Source: Datisca glomerata (lineage: Eukaryota > Streptophyta > Magnoliopsida > Cucurbitales > Datiscaceae). Taken from it: 64,000 bases of DNA. The position numbers and the translations under genes were made by a program. Below, one piece after another: positions 1 to 12,639 of this stretch (positions within the stretch are counted from its first letter, which is position 1; each line of letters begins with the position of its first letter). Where the stretch lies: the NCBI GenBank assembly GCA_003255025.1, contig QANY01002375.1:434001-498000 (forward strand), given 5' to 3'. Under the pieces are notes generated by a model, which saw only the letters and a list, made by a program, of their open reading frames with translations, was not told where the DNA came from and did not search any database.

Positions 1-234
1 GCAGTAAGCATCTCTCAAAAAGCCTTCCTTCCCCGAATAATATTATCGTTCCAAAGGTTGTTGTCTTCACTTCTTCTCTAATTAAATTTGGTTTTCAACT
101 CTCTGAATTTCAATAGTTTTTTGGGTATGAAGTAATAATACTCATCTTTTTAATTAATTTTTAGATACCTGTGGAAGATGATCAAGTTGGCCTTCACAAA
201 CAGTTTGATGCACAATCTCCCTTCAACTCTTTGA
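1..234 (+). CDS. Possible 3' end of an unidentified gene (two exons)
   Basis: An open frame from base 1 runs to a possible donor (ccaaag|gttg, exon end 56). A possible acceptor (aatttttag|ATACC, exon start 165) continues it in phase, giving RYLWKMIKLAFTNSLMHN and then a TGA at 232-234. The joined tail is about 41 residues. I do not recognise the protein. An overlapping open frame on the same strand (171-419, beginning MEDDQVGLHKQF) is open for longer but lacks the phase given by the upstream exon. This may be a real C-terminus cut by the window edge or a chance splice pair. Copia element A begins about 630 bp downstream. Confidence 0.25.
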
Positions 235-865
235 GCAAAATGCGGGAAAGAGAAAGAAAATTCATGGACCGATCCCATTGTCTCCTTCCTATAAGAACTA
301 CGAGATCACCCCAAGGACTCCCTCAATATCCATTGTTTTTATTTGATAAAATAGTGGGTATTATTGCAGATATAAATCTTAAAAATGCTTTATATTGCTT
401 ATGTTCTGCAATGCTGTAGCGGCATGAATATTGATAAGGTAAAAACTGAGCCATTCTCTATCTTGCTTCCTTAATCAAATACAAGCAATAATGGGATTAA
501 GGTTTTATTGATGAAGATATTAGTATAGGATCCGATGAGAGAGATATGTGTCTGCTTGTAGATCCAAGCTTTTTCCATTACCCTTATTGCGGAGGTGGCA
601 TCTTCAAGCTGCGCACCTTGTTGCCACTGAGCAAGCTTCAGACAGAGAGTTAAGAAATTGAATCTGCCCACACTAGTTTTTCACTACATTAACGCGAAAA
701 CAATACTTAGCGGCATCAAGCTACTTTTTCATTCAACAAATTCAAATGATAACAGTCCAAGAACCACAAATAACATATCCCTTCTCCTTGAACTTTCAAT
801 CAAATTTTCCAATCCCTTAATCTGGAATTGTAATTACTTGACTGAAGGTGTTTTACAGTTAGAAA
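235..865. other. Flank of element A, no gene assigned
   Basis: AT-rich sequence between the possible gene tail and the left LTR of element A. Around 560-660 the minus strand has a short exon-like frame (CLKLAQWQQGAQLEDATSAI) followed by a possible donor, but no partner exon was found. Nothing else can be supported. Confidence 0.3.
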
Positions 866-1304
866 TGTAAGATTTATTTGGCATTATACAAATAATAAAC
901 AATTAATATGGTTTAATAGAAATAATTAAACTAAATCCTATTGGTTGATTATGTGAGAGGTGGTTACTTTGAAGTAAGTAACCACCATCTAATTAGAAAA
1001 AACTACCACATTGATGGAATGTGCCTATAAATTATATTTCGTTAGAATGTGGTCCTTTCTCAACCCTAATTAAAACTCATTTATACAATTACTAAATGTG
1101 CTTGAAGATCTAAAAGGTAAAGAAAGAGAAATCAATTCTACATCAAAGGATTCAACAAGAAGTAAATAGGTTCTACAATGGCTAACGGTATGTTTTCTAT
1201 AACTATGTAATGTGTATGTGAAAATCATGAAGTTAAAGATCTAAACAAAGTATTTGTATTTTATGCATAATTGATTAGTGGCATGATAAATAAGAAAACT
1301 TACA
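866..1304 (+). repeat. Left LTR of copia A
   Basis: 439 bp, starting TGTAAGATTT and ending AAAACTTACA, an imperfect terminal inverted repeat. It aligns over its length to 6969-7400 with scattered substitutions and small indels. Confidence 0.9.
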
Positions 1305-1306
1305 TG

Positions 1307-1318
1307 TGGTATCAGAAT
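1307..1318 (+). promoter_or_regulatory. Primer-binding site of copia A
   Basis: tggtatcagaat lies 2 bp beyond the left LTR and matches the usual plant copia site complementary to the 3' end of initiator tRNA-Met, apart from the last two bases. Confidence 0.85.
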
Positions 1319-1783
1319 ATTAGGTTTAAGAACTCATGATTTTCCGTTGAAATATTGTTTCTCAAATTAATTATTTTAGATTAAGATTAGAAAGTTACAA
1401 AATGATTATGAAATTTCCGCATAATAGTTATTGCGTAATTTTTCGAACAATTTGTTACTGTAAGCTGAATGTATTTTTTTCTTTGGCTGTATGTTTGTGA
1501 TAACTATTACTCACACCCATTTGCTAACGTGTTAACGAATCGAACGTTATTCTATGTAATGAGAAGTTCTTGATGGTCAATATGCATGTTGATTTGAAGT
1601 CCTGCTATAATTAAAGTTTGAAATAATGACTGATTGAAGCCAAATTATTTATGTTAAAAACGTTATTTGAATGGATATTGTGGGAAATTGCAAACTAACT
1701 AGAACCGTGCACTAGTTTATCCATCATTCCACTCATATATAATATATTAAAAAAATGGTGCTGCTTAGTTTTTGGATTATGCC

Positions 1784-1850
1784 CCACTACTCTGTGTTGG
1801 TCATTTCCCCACTACTCTTTCTTGGTTATTTCCCACTATCCTGCCCACGA
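1784..1850 (+). repeat. Short tandem repeat in the leader of copia A
   Basis: About 2.6 degenerate copies of a roughly 26-bp unit built on cccactactctgtgttggtc, in the untranslated leader between primer site and gag. Confidence 0.6.
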
Positions 1851-2307
1851 TTTTGTTCTTTATAATGTAATAGTCAAATTCTATCCACTGGTATGTATGC
1901 CTATATAATAGATATGATTAATTTACTTACCATAAATATTATGTATGGGATAATTTTCTTTTATGGTAATTATTTAAAATCATTAAATAATGTGTACTTT
2001 ATGTGTTTATGTGAGGATTATATGATCTGAAATTTTATATTATATTTGATTTATTTGTCACCAAAGTGACTAAACTATAAGGATTATAAAATTTTGTATT
2101 GTATAATTAATATTCAATTACTCATGAATGTTAATGCTTATAAATGACATAATGTTATACAATATATATTTTATGGGTAGATTGAAGTTTATTATTATAA
2201 GACATTTAAGAGTCACACCCAAAAGTTGATTAATTGTTCTTATAATTAATTAATATAATTGTTGGTAACTAGTGTGCTCTATTAGTTGTATTGCTTATTC
2301 AAAGATA

Positions 2308-2314
<7 letters not shown>

Positions 2315-2351
<37 letters not shown>
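2315..2351. repeat. (TA)n microsatellite
   Basis: An uninterrupted TA dinucleotide run of about 37 bp in the leader of copia A, preceded by TGTG. Confidence 0.95.
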
Positions 2352-2353
<2 letters not shown>

Positions 2354-2547
2354 AAGTGGTGTATATATGGTTGCCAAATTATTGAAAATTCTTATTAACC
2401 TCATTATATTTTATGCTTGTATGTCATTGTATTACCCAAAGAAAAACATTGATATGCATTTATTGTTTATCTAAATTATATGTTTGAATCTGTATAACAT
2501 GGCTAAGTTTACAACTCAGAGTACTAATGTATGAGCATAATGTTATT

Positions 2548-3350
2548 TTTACAGTACATGTTCCTGTTTCTCTCCATTCGCATGCTTCGTCTTTACCAAT
2601 GTTTAATGGGCTTAATTTTCTTGATTGGTGTGAACAATTCCAATTTCACTTAGGTGTTTTGAATTTCGATTTGTAACTTCAATCTGACAAACCTGCTGCT
2701 ATTGCCGATGCTAGTAGTGATGAGGACAAGACCTTCTATGATGCTTGGGAAAGGTCTAACAGACTAGCCTAATATTTATGCGAATGAGTATAGTAAACAA
2801 CATCAAGTCTGCTCTTTCTAAAATTGAAAATGCTATGGAATTCAAGAAATTTTTGGAAGAGCGTACTCAGACTACTGATAAGTCACTTACTGAAACATTA
2901 ATGGCTACATTGACCACCATGGAATATGATGGCACTCGTAGCATGCATGAGCATGTCATTGAAATGATGAATATTGCAGCAAAACTTAAATCCTTGGGGA
3001 TAAATGTGGATGAGAGTTTCCTTGTGCAATTTATCATAAACTCACTACCTACTCAGTATGGCCTTTTGAAATGAACTATAACACCATGAAAGATAAATGG
3101 AATGTGAATGAACTTCACAGTATACTTGTTCAGGAGAAAATGAGACTTAAGAATCATGGAACTAATTCCATTCATCTCGTGAGTAATAAAGGAGCTGGAA
3201 AGAAAGGCGGAAGAAAACATGGAAAGGGAAAGCATGGACCACTTAAGATTAATGAGTCATCTTCCCAAATCAACAAGAAGGAACATAAGAATGATAAGTG
3301 ATGTTTCTGTGGGAAACTTGGACACTTTCAGAAAGATTGCTTGAAACGTA
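2548..3350 (+). pseudogene. Copia A gag remnant with zinc knuckle
   Basis: Gag-like reading (MFNGLNFLDWCEQFQFHLGV, frame-shifted, then a 98-residue open piece from 2778) typical of plant copia gag of the UBN2 type. A zinc knuckle CFCGKLGHFQKDC (CX2CX4HX4C) at about 3302-3340 is intact in its ligands but preceded by an in-frame stop (aag tga tgt). At least two stops and frame changes separate the pieces. In a working element this protein would package the RNA into cytoplasmic virus-like particles; here it is not translatable as one protein. Confidence 0.85.
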
Positions 3351-6300
3351 AGACATGGTTCGAAAAGAAAGATAAGTCTAGTGCTTTCGTATGTTTTGAA
3401 TCAAATTTAGTTGAAGTTCGTTATAATACTCGGTGGATTGATTCTGGCTGTACCAATCATGTTTCAAATACGACGCAGGGATTCCTTACGACCATAAATC
3501 CAAATGAAGTGTTTGTTTATATGGGGAATTGAGTCAAAGCTTCAGTTGAACCTATGGGAACTTATCGATTAATTTTAGATATTGGATATCATTTAGATTT
3601 ATTTCGAACTTTTCATGTACCTTCTATTTCTCGCAATTTAATGTCTTGTCTAAACTTGATTTAGCTAGATACTCTTTTAGAATTGGAAATGGATGCATCA
3701 GTTTGTTTAAGAAAATGAACGTTCTTACGTGTATTCTTTATGATGGTTTATACAAACTGAAACTTGATAATTTTTTTGCTGAGACTCTTTTGTCCTTGCA
3801 TCATAAAGTTAGAATTAAACATGGTTTAGAAAATGAATGTTCTTACTTGTGGCATAAACGTCTAGCTCACTTTTCCAAAGAAAGATTGGAAAGATTAATA
3901 AAGAATGAAATCCTTCCAGACTTGAATTTTATTGATCTAGGTATTTGTGTGGATTGTATCAAAGGAAACAGACAAAACACACAAAGAAATGAGCTACAAG
4001 AAGCACACAACTTCTTGAAATAATACACACTGATATATGTGGGCCTTTTGATGTTTCATCTTTTGGTAGAGAAAAGTATTTTATCACATTTATTGATGAT
4101 TTTTCATGTTATAGTTATGTCTACTTGTTGTATTAAAAATCTCAATCAATAGATGCCTTAGAGGTGTTTATTAATAAGGTTGAAAGGCAATTAGACAGAA
4201 AGGTGAAAATTGTCAGATCTGATAGAGGTAATGAATATTATAGAGAATATAATGAAGGTGGACAATGCCCATGTCCATTTGCTAAATTCCTTGAAAAACG
4301 TGGTATATGTGCTCAATGTACTATGCCGGGTACACCACAACAAAATAGTATAGCAGAAAGACGTAATTGTACATTAATGGATATGGTTAGGAGTATGTTA
4401 AATAACTCATCTTTACCCGTATCATTGTGGATATATGCATTGAAAACTGCCATGTATTTGTTAAACAAGGTTCCTAGTAAGGTAGTTCTTAAGACTCCTT
4501 TTGAACTGTGGACTGGTAGAAAACCCAGTTTAAGGCACTTGAATGTTTGGGGTTGCCCCGTAGAAATAAGGATCTATAATCCACAAGAAAAGAAACTGGA
4601 TTCAAGAACAATCAGTAGTTATTTCATTGGTTATCCAGAAAAATCTAAAGGGTATAGTTTTTTTACCCTAGCTATAGTACAAGAATTGTTGAAACTGGAA
4701 ATGCCAGGTTCATTGAGAATGGTGAAGTCAATGGGAGTCAAGAACCACAAAATGTGATGATTCAAGAAGTTAGGGTACAAGTTCATTTACCCTTAGCTTC
4801 TTCCAAAGTTGTTCTTCCTCCAATTGCTTAACAGTTAAACAATGGGCAAGAACAACAAGTAAATGAACAAACAACCTACAATGAGGATAATGTTGATGAA
4901 CCTAGAGTAGATGAACTATAAGAAATAGCATTAAGGAGGTATCAAAGACAAAGGAGGTGTGCTATTTTCTGATGATTATACGGTATATCTACATGAATCA
5001 AAATTTGACTTAGGAGTCGATGAAGATCCAGTTTCATTTTCACATGCCATTGAAAGTGTTAATTCTATGAAATTGTTAAATGCCATGAAAGATGATATTA
5101 AATCCATTTAGTAGAATGAAGTTTGGGACCTTGTGGATTTGCTTCAAGGTTGTAAACGAGTCGTGTGTAAATGGGTCTTCAAGACCAAACGTGACTCTAA
5201 TGGCAATATCGAATGACACAAGGCCAGACTGGTTGCTAAGGGTTTTACTCAAAAAGATGGTATTGATACAAGGAGACATTTTTGTCCGTCTCTAAAAATG
5301 ACTCATTTAGAATTATAATGTATTTAGTAGCTCATTATAACTTAGAGTTACATCAGATGAATGTGAAAACTACCTTTCTAAATGGAAATTTAGATTAAAA
5401 TATTTATATGGATCAGCCTGGGGGTTTTTCCATTAAAGGAAAGGAACACATGGTGTGTAAATTGAAGAAATCAATATATGGACTTAAACAAGCTTCCCGT
5501 CAATGGTATATTAAGTTCAATGATATCATTACTTCTTTTGAATTTAAGGAAAACACCGTTGATTGGTGTATATACCTGAAGATCAGTGGGAGCAAGTTTA
5601 TATTTCTGATTCTGTATGTTTTGATATCTTGCTTGCAAGTAATGGTCTTGGCTTATTACATGAGACCAAAAAATTTCTCTCTAATAACTTTGAAACGAAA
5701 GATATGAGAGAGACAACTTCTGTGATTGGAATAGAAATATTTTAAAAAATATCACAAGGATGGTTAGGGTTGTCTCAAAAGTCATATATTAATAAAGTTC
5801 TAGAGAGATTTAGAATGAAAAAGTGCTCATCAAGTGTTGTTCCAATTCAGAAAAGAGATAAATTTAGCCTTATGCAATGCCCAAAAAATGAATAGGAACG
5901 CAAACAAATGGAAGGGATTCCTTATGCATCTATTGTTGGGAGCTTGATGTATGCTCAAACTTGCACCAGGCTAGACATCAATTTTGTTGTTGGAATGCTT
6001 AGTCGTTATCAAAGTTATCCAGGATTAGATCACTGGAAAGCTGAGAAGAAATTTTGAGTACTTGCAAGGAACGAAAGATCACATGCTCATTTATAGGAGA
6101 TCCGATCATCTTGAGGTGATTGGATATTCAGATTCAGACTTTGCTAGATGTATTGATACAAGAAAGTCTACATTTGACTATTTATTCCTTTTAGCTGGAA
6201 GAGCAATCTCATGGAAAAGTGTGAAGTAGTCTATCATTGTTGCATCCACTATGGAAGTTGAGTTTGTGACATGTTTTGAAGTTACAATCCAAGGAAGTTG

Positions 6301-6585
6301 GTTGCTTTATTTCAGGACTTGGAATTGTTGACAATATTGCCAGACCGCTAAAAATTTATTGTGATAATGAAACAGCTGTCTTCTTTGCGATAAATGACAA
6401 GCATTCAAAATGTGCTAAACATATGAATTGAAATACTTTATCGTCAAAGAAGAGGTTTAGAAACAAACAGTGTCAATTAAACATATTAGCACAAACCCTA
6501 TGATTGCAAATCCTTTAACAAAAAGATTGCCACCTAAGACATTTATTGGTCATGTTGAAAGGATGTGCATTATTGGATATAATTA
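3351..6585 (+). pseudogene. Copia A pol remnant (protease, integrase, RT, RNase H)
   Basis: The protease motif WIDSGCTNHVSN has DSG kept but Cys where Ala is usual. The integrase zinc-binding region (LWHKRLAHF...CVDC) is followed by the catalytic core with IVRSDRGNEYYREY and the downstream GTPQQNSIAERRN block. RT pieces include ARLVAKGFTQKDG and KKSIYGLKQASRQWY. The RT catalytic YVDD region near 5614 has lost a base and no longer reads in frame. The RNase H tail ends near 6575. Numerous stops (for example 4021, 4136, 5111, 5213, 5395) make this a dead copy. Confidence 0.88.
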
Positions 6586-6968
6586 TTGATGTTATGTATT
6601 GAATTTTATGATCTTTATGTATTGACACTTTGAGCGCCATTATATGTTTTGTTTCTGATATTATTTATATCTTGTGATAAGTACATGAATGAATGAAGAA
6701 TGCTAACAGGATTTGTCTTTAACAAGGACAATAATGTTATACCATTATATGATTCTCATTTATAAATCATGTTAGGTGAAGGTTGATGTTGTGTTATGTG
6801 GAATGGAGTATGTCGATTAATGATGTACAATCATCATGACTACATTGGTTTTTACTTAATGATGATATTATGTTATCACCATTAAATTGAGGATTTTAGT
6901 TTTATACTATGCGCATTATATTTTTCTATTAAATCATAAAAAAATGTTGTGTTCGACAAGTGGGAGAA

Positions 6969-7400
6969 TGTAAGATTTATTTGGTATTATACTAATAATA
7001 GACAATTAATATGGTTTAATAGAATTAATTAAACTAAATCATATTGGTTGATTATGTGAGAGGTTGTTACTTTGAAGTAAGTAACCACCATCTAATGGAA
7101 AAAAATTATCACCTTGATGGAATGTGCCTATAAATTATATCCCCTCAGAATTTGATCCTCACAACCCTAATTAAGACTCATTTATACAATCACTAAATGT
7201 GCTTGAAGATCTTAAGGGTAAAAAGAGAGAAATCAATTCTACATCAAAGGATTCAACAAGAAGTAAATAGGTTCTACAATAGCTAACGGTATGTTCTCTA
7301 TAACGATATAATGTGTATGTGAAAATCATGAAGTTCTAAAAATCTAAACAAAGTATTTTATGTATAATTGATTAGTCACATGATAAATAAGAAATCTTAC
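6969..7400 (+). repeat. Right LTR of copia A
   Basis: 432 bp, starting TGTAAGATTT and ending AAATCTTAC with the expected final A replaced by C. It is preceded by the purine tract. It lacks small segments present in the left LTR, so the two copies have diverged since insertion. Confidence 0.9.
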
Positions 7401-9300
7401 CGAATATTTGATGATTATGCCAATTATATATAGCCATTTCCATCCAATTCAAAATTACAATTTCGGAAGTCAAAAGAAAAATCAAGAGAAGTAAAATCTC
7501 TCCTACATTATAAACCCCAACAAATACATCTGTGGCTACAGATTCATTACAAAAGCGTCTGAAAAGAAGTTTCCTCAATTGAACATACGATGGAGAAGAT
7601 TTTGTCTCCACAGAAAGGAAAGCGAGAGGGAAGAATAGAATCTCCTAGGGGTTATGCACAATGCATTTAATTAAGAGAGAGAATAGGATAAATATTACTT
7701 AAAAAAGAAAAGGGAGAAAAAAATTTAATATTTTAATTTATAATTATATCATACATATTTTTTTAAAGTGCTTACAGATTTTAAAATTATATAATGTGCG
7801 TGTAAAAGTATTTAAAAAAATGAAACATGTACTTTTTGTAGAAATATTTCTACAAAAAGATACTCCTAAACTCATTATGCTCTCAAACTCGCCCTCAAAG
7901 ATAAGACTTCTTTTATTTTGGGTTAAGCAATAGCAGCAGCACTGTCATTACGTTTCAATTTCTTTGGGGTTAAGACTTTTATCCACCCCCACTAAAGAAA
8001 AAGAAAAAGACTCGCTTCCCATCAGCATAGTTGATTATGTTAATATTTAATGGCCTTGCTTTTTTTAAATGTAATTATGAAGAACTTCAGATTAATAGGA
8101 ATGAAGTTTGATCAGAATTAATTAAAAAAATTCTTCTATAATTGATCCATATATAAATCAACAACTTTAAATTGGATTAGTTTCTCCTTAACAAATGAGT
8201 GCTGATCAAATTGAACAAAATGAAAGAGAAAATAACATGTCCGATGAGATCTTAGAATACACTACATTAATAAATCAAAATATCAATACAAGTTATTCAT
8301 TTAAATTAATATCCAACTTCTTCCTTTCTTTTTTATATAAATATGTTTCATTTTAGAGTATTAAAATATTATATGGCATTCTAACTACAATCAATACATA
8401 TCAAATAAAACAATAGAAAATATGTACTTAAGAGTAAGAAACAAAATTTAAAAAAAAATTGCACAATTAAATAAAAGTAACCAATAAAAAGTAATTAAAT
8501 TTATGGAGAAATAAAATGAAAGTATTTTTAGTCTATAAAACTTAATAAAAGAAATCACATAAAAAAATTAAAAGCATGTGGTGGGGAACAAAAATAAATT
8601 AAAGAGAATATAATGTCAAAATTTACATGAAACGTCTTATCTTTATTTTATTTACGCTACTAAAAAGAGTTTAAAAAAAATTGTTTCCCTTTTTATCCTT
8701 AAAACCCAATTGAAATTCAGTACAAAATAGGGTTTTCACCCATTTTTCTTTTAATTCAATTTCCTATTGAAAATCTGTAAAAGTTCATAAAATAGTTTAA
8801 TTTATATTCATAGAATTCTTTTTTTTAAGATAAACATTACATTTACAAACAACATGAGGATCTAAACAAAACTATCATATCTAAATGCAACATACAAAAG
8901 TAGAGCTCTAGCGGCTCGTTTCAAAAGTCCTCTACCAATCAAATCTGACTCAGCCAGTTAGCACTGCAAGGGCATATTCGCATGAAGAATGGAATAATCT
9001 CGAACATATGTAAAAACCCCAGGTAATAAATAATCAAAATCTCCATAAAAGCCATATTCGAAGAGAACCCCACCAAGGACCAGAGATCTGGTCGACCAAA
9101 ATTCACACAACGGGTAGAAATAAAAACCTTCTAAACTAGAAGGAGAAACCCACAGAAAATGAAAAAAACATACCTACAAAGAAAGAAAAACTAGAGAAAG
9201 AGAAGGATAAGAGAATAAATGGTAAACATAGGAGAGGGCAGAGGGGAAAAGAAATTACTGAGGAGAGGGAGAAAGAAATGAGAGAAAGAAAGGTGAATCA
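7401..9300. other. AT-rich intergenic stretch
   Basis: No supported gene. The longest minus-strand frame (7372-7611) opens on GTG and runs into the LTR, so I do not call it. Around 8880-9290 base composition becomes less AT-rich with A/G-rich stretches on the + strand, but I see no coding pattern. A perfect palindrome at 7832-7859 is listed separately. Confidence 0.5.
7832..7859. repeat. Perfect 28-nt palindrome
   Basis: The half-site ctttttgtagaaat is followed immediately by its exact reverse complement, with no spacer. It may be the centre of a decayed inverted-repeat element, but no longer arms could be aligned by eye. Confidence 0.95.
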
Positions 9301-9591
9301 GGGGAGAAAGGTGAGGGGAAAGAGGTCATGGGGAGAGCAAAGGATCTCTCCCTGTGGGGCGGCACAACAAGGCTGAAAACTAGGGTTACTCGAGAGAGAG
9401 AGAGAAAAATGAGAGGAAATATTCTTAGAATTCTCATTTGTCACCATATAGGGGAGAAGGGTGAGGAGAAAAAGGTCACGAGGAGAGCAGAGCTCTCCTC
9501 GTGGCTGCGGCACAACAAGGCTGAAAACTACGATTACTCGAGAGAGAGAGACGAGAGGGAATATTCTTAGAATTCTTATTTGTCACCATAT
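9301..9591. repeat. Tandem duplication, about 147-bp unit x2
   Basis: Copy 1 is at 9301-9450 and copy 2 at 9451-9591. Both begin ggggagaa(a/g)ggtgagg, share ggcacaacaaggctgaaaac, and end attcttagaattct(c/t)atttgtcaccata. A GA microsatellite (gagagagaga) lies inside each copy. No gene is supported in either strand. Confidence 0.88.
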
Positions 9592-9607
9592 GATTGATTA
9601 TATATAT

Positions 9608-9982
9608 TGTAGATATATATAGAGTCGGGTAGACTTACTTGATTATGCAGTGAAATTGATTCAAATGATAAATTACGCACAAGATCGTGTAGAAAATCAC
9701 ATAAACAAGCTCCACGCTTGTAACACAACCCAATAGTCATTGATTTTACATATGAAAACTTGATTTTGATATTGGAAGAATGATTTTCTCTCTAGGTTTT
9801 GTAGATGTCCGACATTTGTTAGACATTTCTCTAAAAAATGTCAAGTTCGTTCTTTCTCTCATGGAAGTTTTCCTTGTAAACTTCTATTGGTAGTTTTTCA
9901 CATGAAAAAGCTGCCAATCATTCATTTTCACAATAGCTTCAGGTCGATCCATCATGGGTGTTCAGATCCACATTTACTAACA
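9608..9982 (-). repeat. 3' LTR of copia B
   Basis: About 375 bp, beginning tgtaga and ending taaca. It shares with 12441-13702 the blocks gatttactt/gacttacttga, ttttctctctaggtt and gaagttttccttgtaaac. Confidence 0.68.
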
Positions 9983-10329
9983 TCTCCAACTCGCGTATGA
10001 TGGAATTGAACGAATTTAATCACATACGATTAAACATTCACATACCAAAGAATTCATACAGGTAAATGAATAGTGCGACCCGCGAGCATATATAAGAGCT
10101 AGTTGTTATGAACCTATCAGGTATAACATAGCAGCTCCAAAAATTGAAGAATATCTACTTCTCTCGCTATGTCCCATACGTATTTGTTACATCAATCCAC
10201 ACATCTCTAATCACTCAAAGAGCAATGCTTGACTTCATCAAAACATGCATTTACAATCATGTACTAGCCAGTAGATGCATATCGTTTTCACGATAGCATA
10301 AACATAAATTTGTGGTACTTTTAAGATAC

Positions 10330-11200
10330 CTCAAAATTCTCTTAATAACTTTTCAGTGAGCTTGTCTAGGATTCAATTGATAACAAATAACAAATATCAT
10401 GGTGTGTACACAACACAGTGTACATCAAACTTTCAATGGCATTCGAATGTACAGCTCTAGTCATGCTCTTTTTTTCTTCTTGAGTCTTAGAACACATTTC
10501 TTGACTAAGGATTACACTCATTGCTATTAGAGTGTCGATGTGCTTGTAATCTCGCATATTAAATCGTTCGAGTATTTTTTTAATATATGATTCTTGCGAT
10601 AGGGCAAGAAACCTTTTTGAACTATCTCGATATATCTTCACACCTAATATTAATATTGCTTCATCCATGTCCTTCATCTTAAAATGAGAATACAACCATT
10701 ATTTAATGGTAACGATAAATATTTTATCATTCCCAATCAAAAGGATATCATCATTATATAATGATAAAATTACAAAATTACTCTCAACATGTTTGATGTT
10801 AACGCAATGGCATCGATCATCATAGAATCATAAGAGGTTATGGCTCTATGAAACCTAAGATACAATTGTCTAGATGATTGTTTGAGTCCATATATTGATC
10901 TTAGGAGCTGACATACTTTATGCTCTTGGCCTTTTGCAACAAAATTTTCAAGTTGTTGCTGCAAATTTCTTCATCTAGTTCCCTATTTGGGAAAGCAGTT
11001 TTTACATCCATCTGGTATAATTCCAAATCCATCTGGTATAATTCCAAATTCATTTGGTGTAATTCCAAAACCTAAGATACAATAGCTAAAATTAGACGTA
11101 TAGAACCAAACCTAGCAACGAGTGAAAAAGTTTTCTCATAGTCTATTACTTCTTGTTGAGTGTAACCTAAACATGACTTATATCTTTCTATAGATCCATC
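10330..11200 (-). pseudogene. Copia B reverse transcriptase/RNase H remnant
   Basis: Minus-strand pieces match copia pol. VCQLLRSIYGLKQSSRQLYL (about 10860-10915) is the RT segment usually seen as KSIYGLKQ. MKDMDEAILILGVKIYRD followed by LALSQESYIKKILERFNMRD (10560-10690) is the RT to RNase H connection. The segment ending VKTAF (about 10990-11010) precedes these in the protein and carries a seven-residue triplication. The pieces lie in different frames with stops between them, and the RT catalytic region is not readable. Confidence 0.82.
11008..11070 (-). repeat. 21-bp unit x3 inside RT remnant
   Basis: The unit ccatctggtataattccaaat is repeated three times exactly head to tail; the third copy differs at four positions. 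Each unit encodes seven residues on the minus strand (LELYQMD in the two intact copies), so the expansion is in frame, just before VKTAF of reverse transcriptase. Confidence 0.92.
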
Positions 11201-12440
11201 ATCCTTGCATTTAATTTTGAAAAAACAAAATCACAACATGAAAATATATCACAACAAAAAACAAACATAGGATGTGAGAATAAACGAATCTCACTTATCC
11301 TAACTCGCACTTAGTCAATATCACAACATGTAGTCAACTATAGTTAACTTATCAACTTACTTAGTTTGAAAATAATACTAAAGATAATCGCATATGTATA
11401 AAAGAAATGGGGTTTTGAAAAATATAATATTTTAATAATGACATCACAATGTGTTCAACACTAGAACATGGAACTCCATTAAGTTAGGCTCTCTTCTTGC
11501 TTACTCCAAGGCCCAACCTTGTACTTCAAAAATTTACAAATTGTGATAATACAACAGATCGGTGGATCCCTTAACACATATTGTCTCTCTTGGTATGAGA
11601 TCTTTTGCAATACTCTAGTACTATTTTGAGAAATATTTTTTCATGATCTCTTCTTTATCTGCATTCTATGAGTCTGACAATGAATTGAGAAGAATTTGGC
11701 ATATATCTATCTCAACTTCAATGTCCATTTGCACTCTTTATTGTACATTTTACTCAAATGTACTACATGATCAACTTTATTGTGATGTGAATTTATTTCA
11801 ACTATTTATAGCAATTCAATATTTGGGCAGAAAATAAAATACACAATGCCAAAATAGAATAGCCACCAACATAATGGAAAAATCAACAACACACTACCCA
11901 GATGGCCATGTTTAACAATGTCTCACTCTTTCTCACAAACATTTTATTTCTTTTCATGAAGCGTTTCTACATGAATGCGGTTAAATGAAGCTTCTGTAGT
12001 CAAAACTTCTTCAAATAATTAGTGTACTGTTTCTGCAGTATTTGAGTATTATCCACTTCAATTTTTTTAAACAATATATTGTTAACTTTGGAAATACTCT
12101 TTGTAGAAAAATAACTCCGTAAATACAATTGAAGAACTGAAAAACCCGTGTAAGAAATTTGCTAAACAATTAATAGAAAGTTGTTTTGGCGAAACTCGTC
12201 GCTTAAACCAAATGCACATATACGTGCAAAATCATTGAATACAATACACACACACATATGTATGCATATTTACAAGAAAATCAGTCGAATCGTTAATCAA
12301 ACAACTAGATTAACAAAATATTAGTGGCATATTACTTAACAATCCACTCACAATCCAAAATATCAGTTGAAAACAATGGAATGCATATTTTGGAACAATC
12401 ACATAGGCATGAAGTCATCATGATCATGCAATGATATCAA
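11200..12440. other. Remaining internal/flanking DNA of copia B
   Basis: AT-rich sequence without recognisable coding content on either strand. A stretch around 11540-11840 resembles LTR-like promoter sequence on the minus strand (a TATA-like ctataaat at about 11800-11810), but no partner repeat was found in the window. Confidence 0.35.
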
Positions 12441-12639
12441 TGTCGATATAATAAATCAAGTAGATTTACTTGACTAGGCACCAAATGGATTGAATAATGA
12501 ATTACGTGCAGGATCGTGTAGGAAATCGCGTAAACGAACTTCTCACTTATTCTACAATCTAAGAGCCATTGATTTTGTATGAAAAAACTTGATTTTAATG
12601 TTGGGGGAATGATTTTCTCTCTAGGTTCTGTAGAGGTCC

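Larger units (their letters stand above)
866..7400 (+). mobile_element. Ty1/copia LTR retrotransposon A, degenerate, both LTRs present
   Basis: About 6.5 kb bounded by two similar LTRs (866-1304 and 6969-7400). A methionine-tRNA-type primer site (tggtatcagaat) follows the left LTR and a purine tract (acaagtgggagaa) precedes the right one. Inside, in copia order, are remnants of gag, zinc knuckle, protease, integrase, reverse transcriptase and RNase H, all broken by stops and frameshifts. No matching 5-bp target duplication is seen: left flank agaaa, right flank about gaata after a damaged terminal base. The leader between primer site and gag is long (about 1.24 kb). The element cannot make its own proteins. 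Confidence 0.93.

Noticed and set aside
7372..7611. 79-codon minus-strand frame that looked like a first exon
   Set aside because: Its start is GTG, its end runs into the LTR of copia A, and no partner exon was found on the far side of the element.
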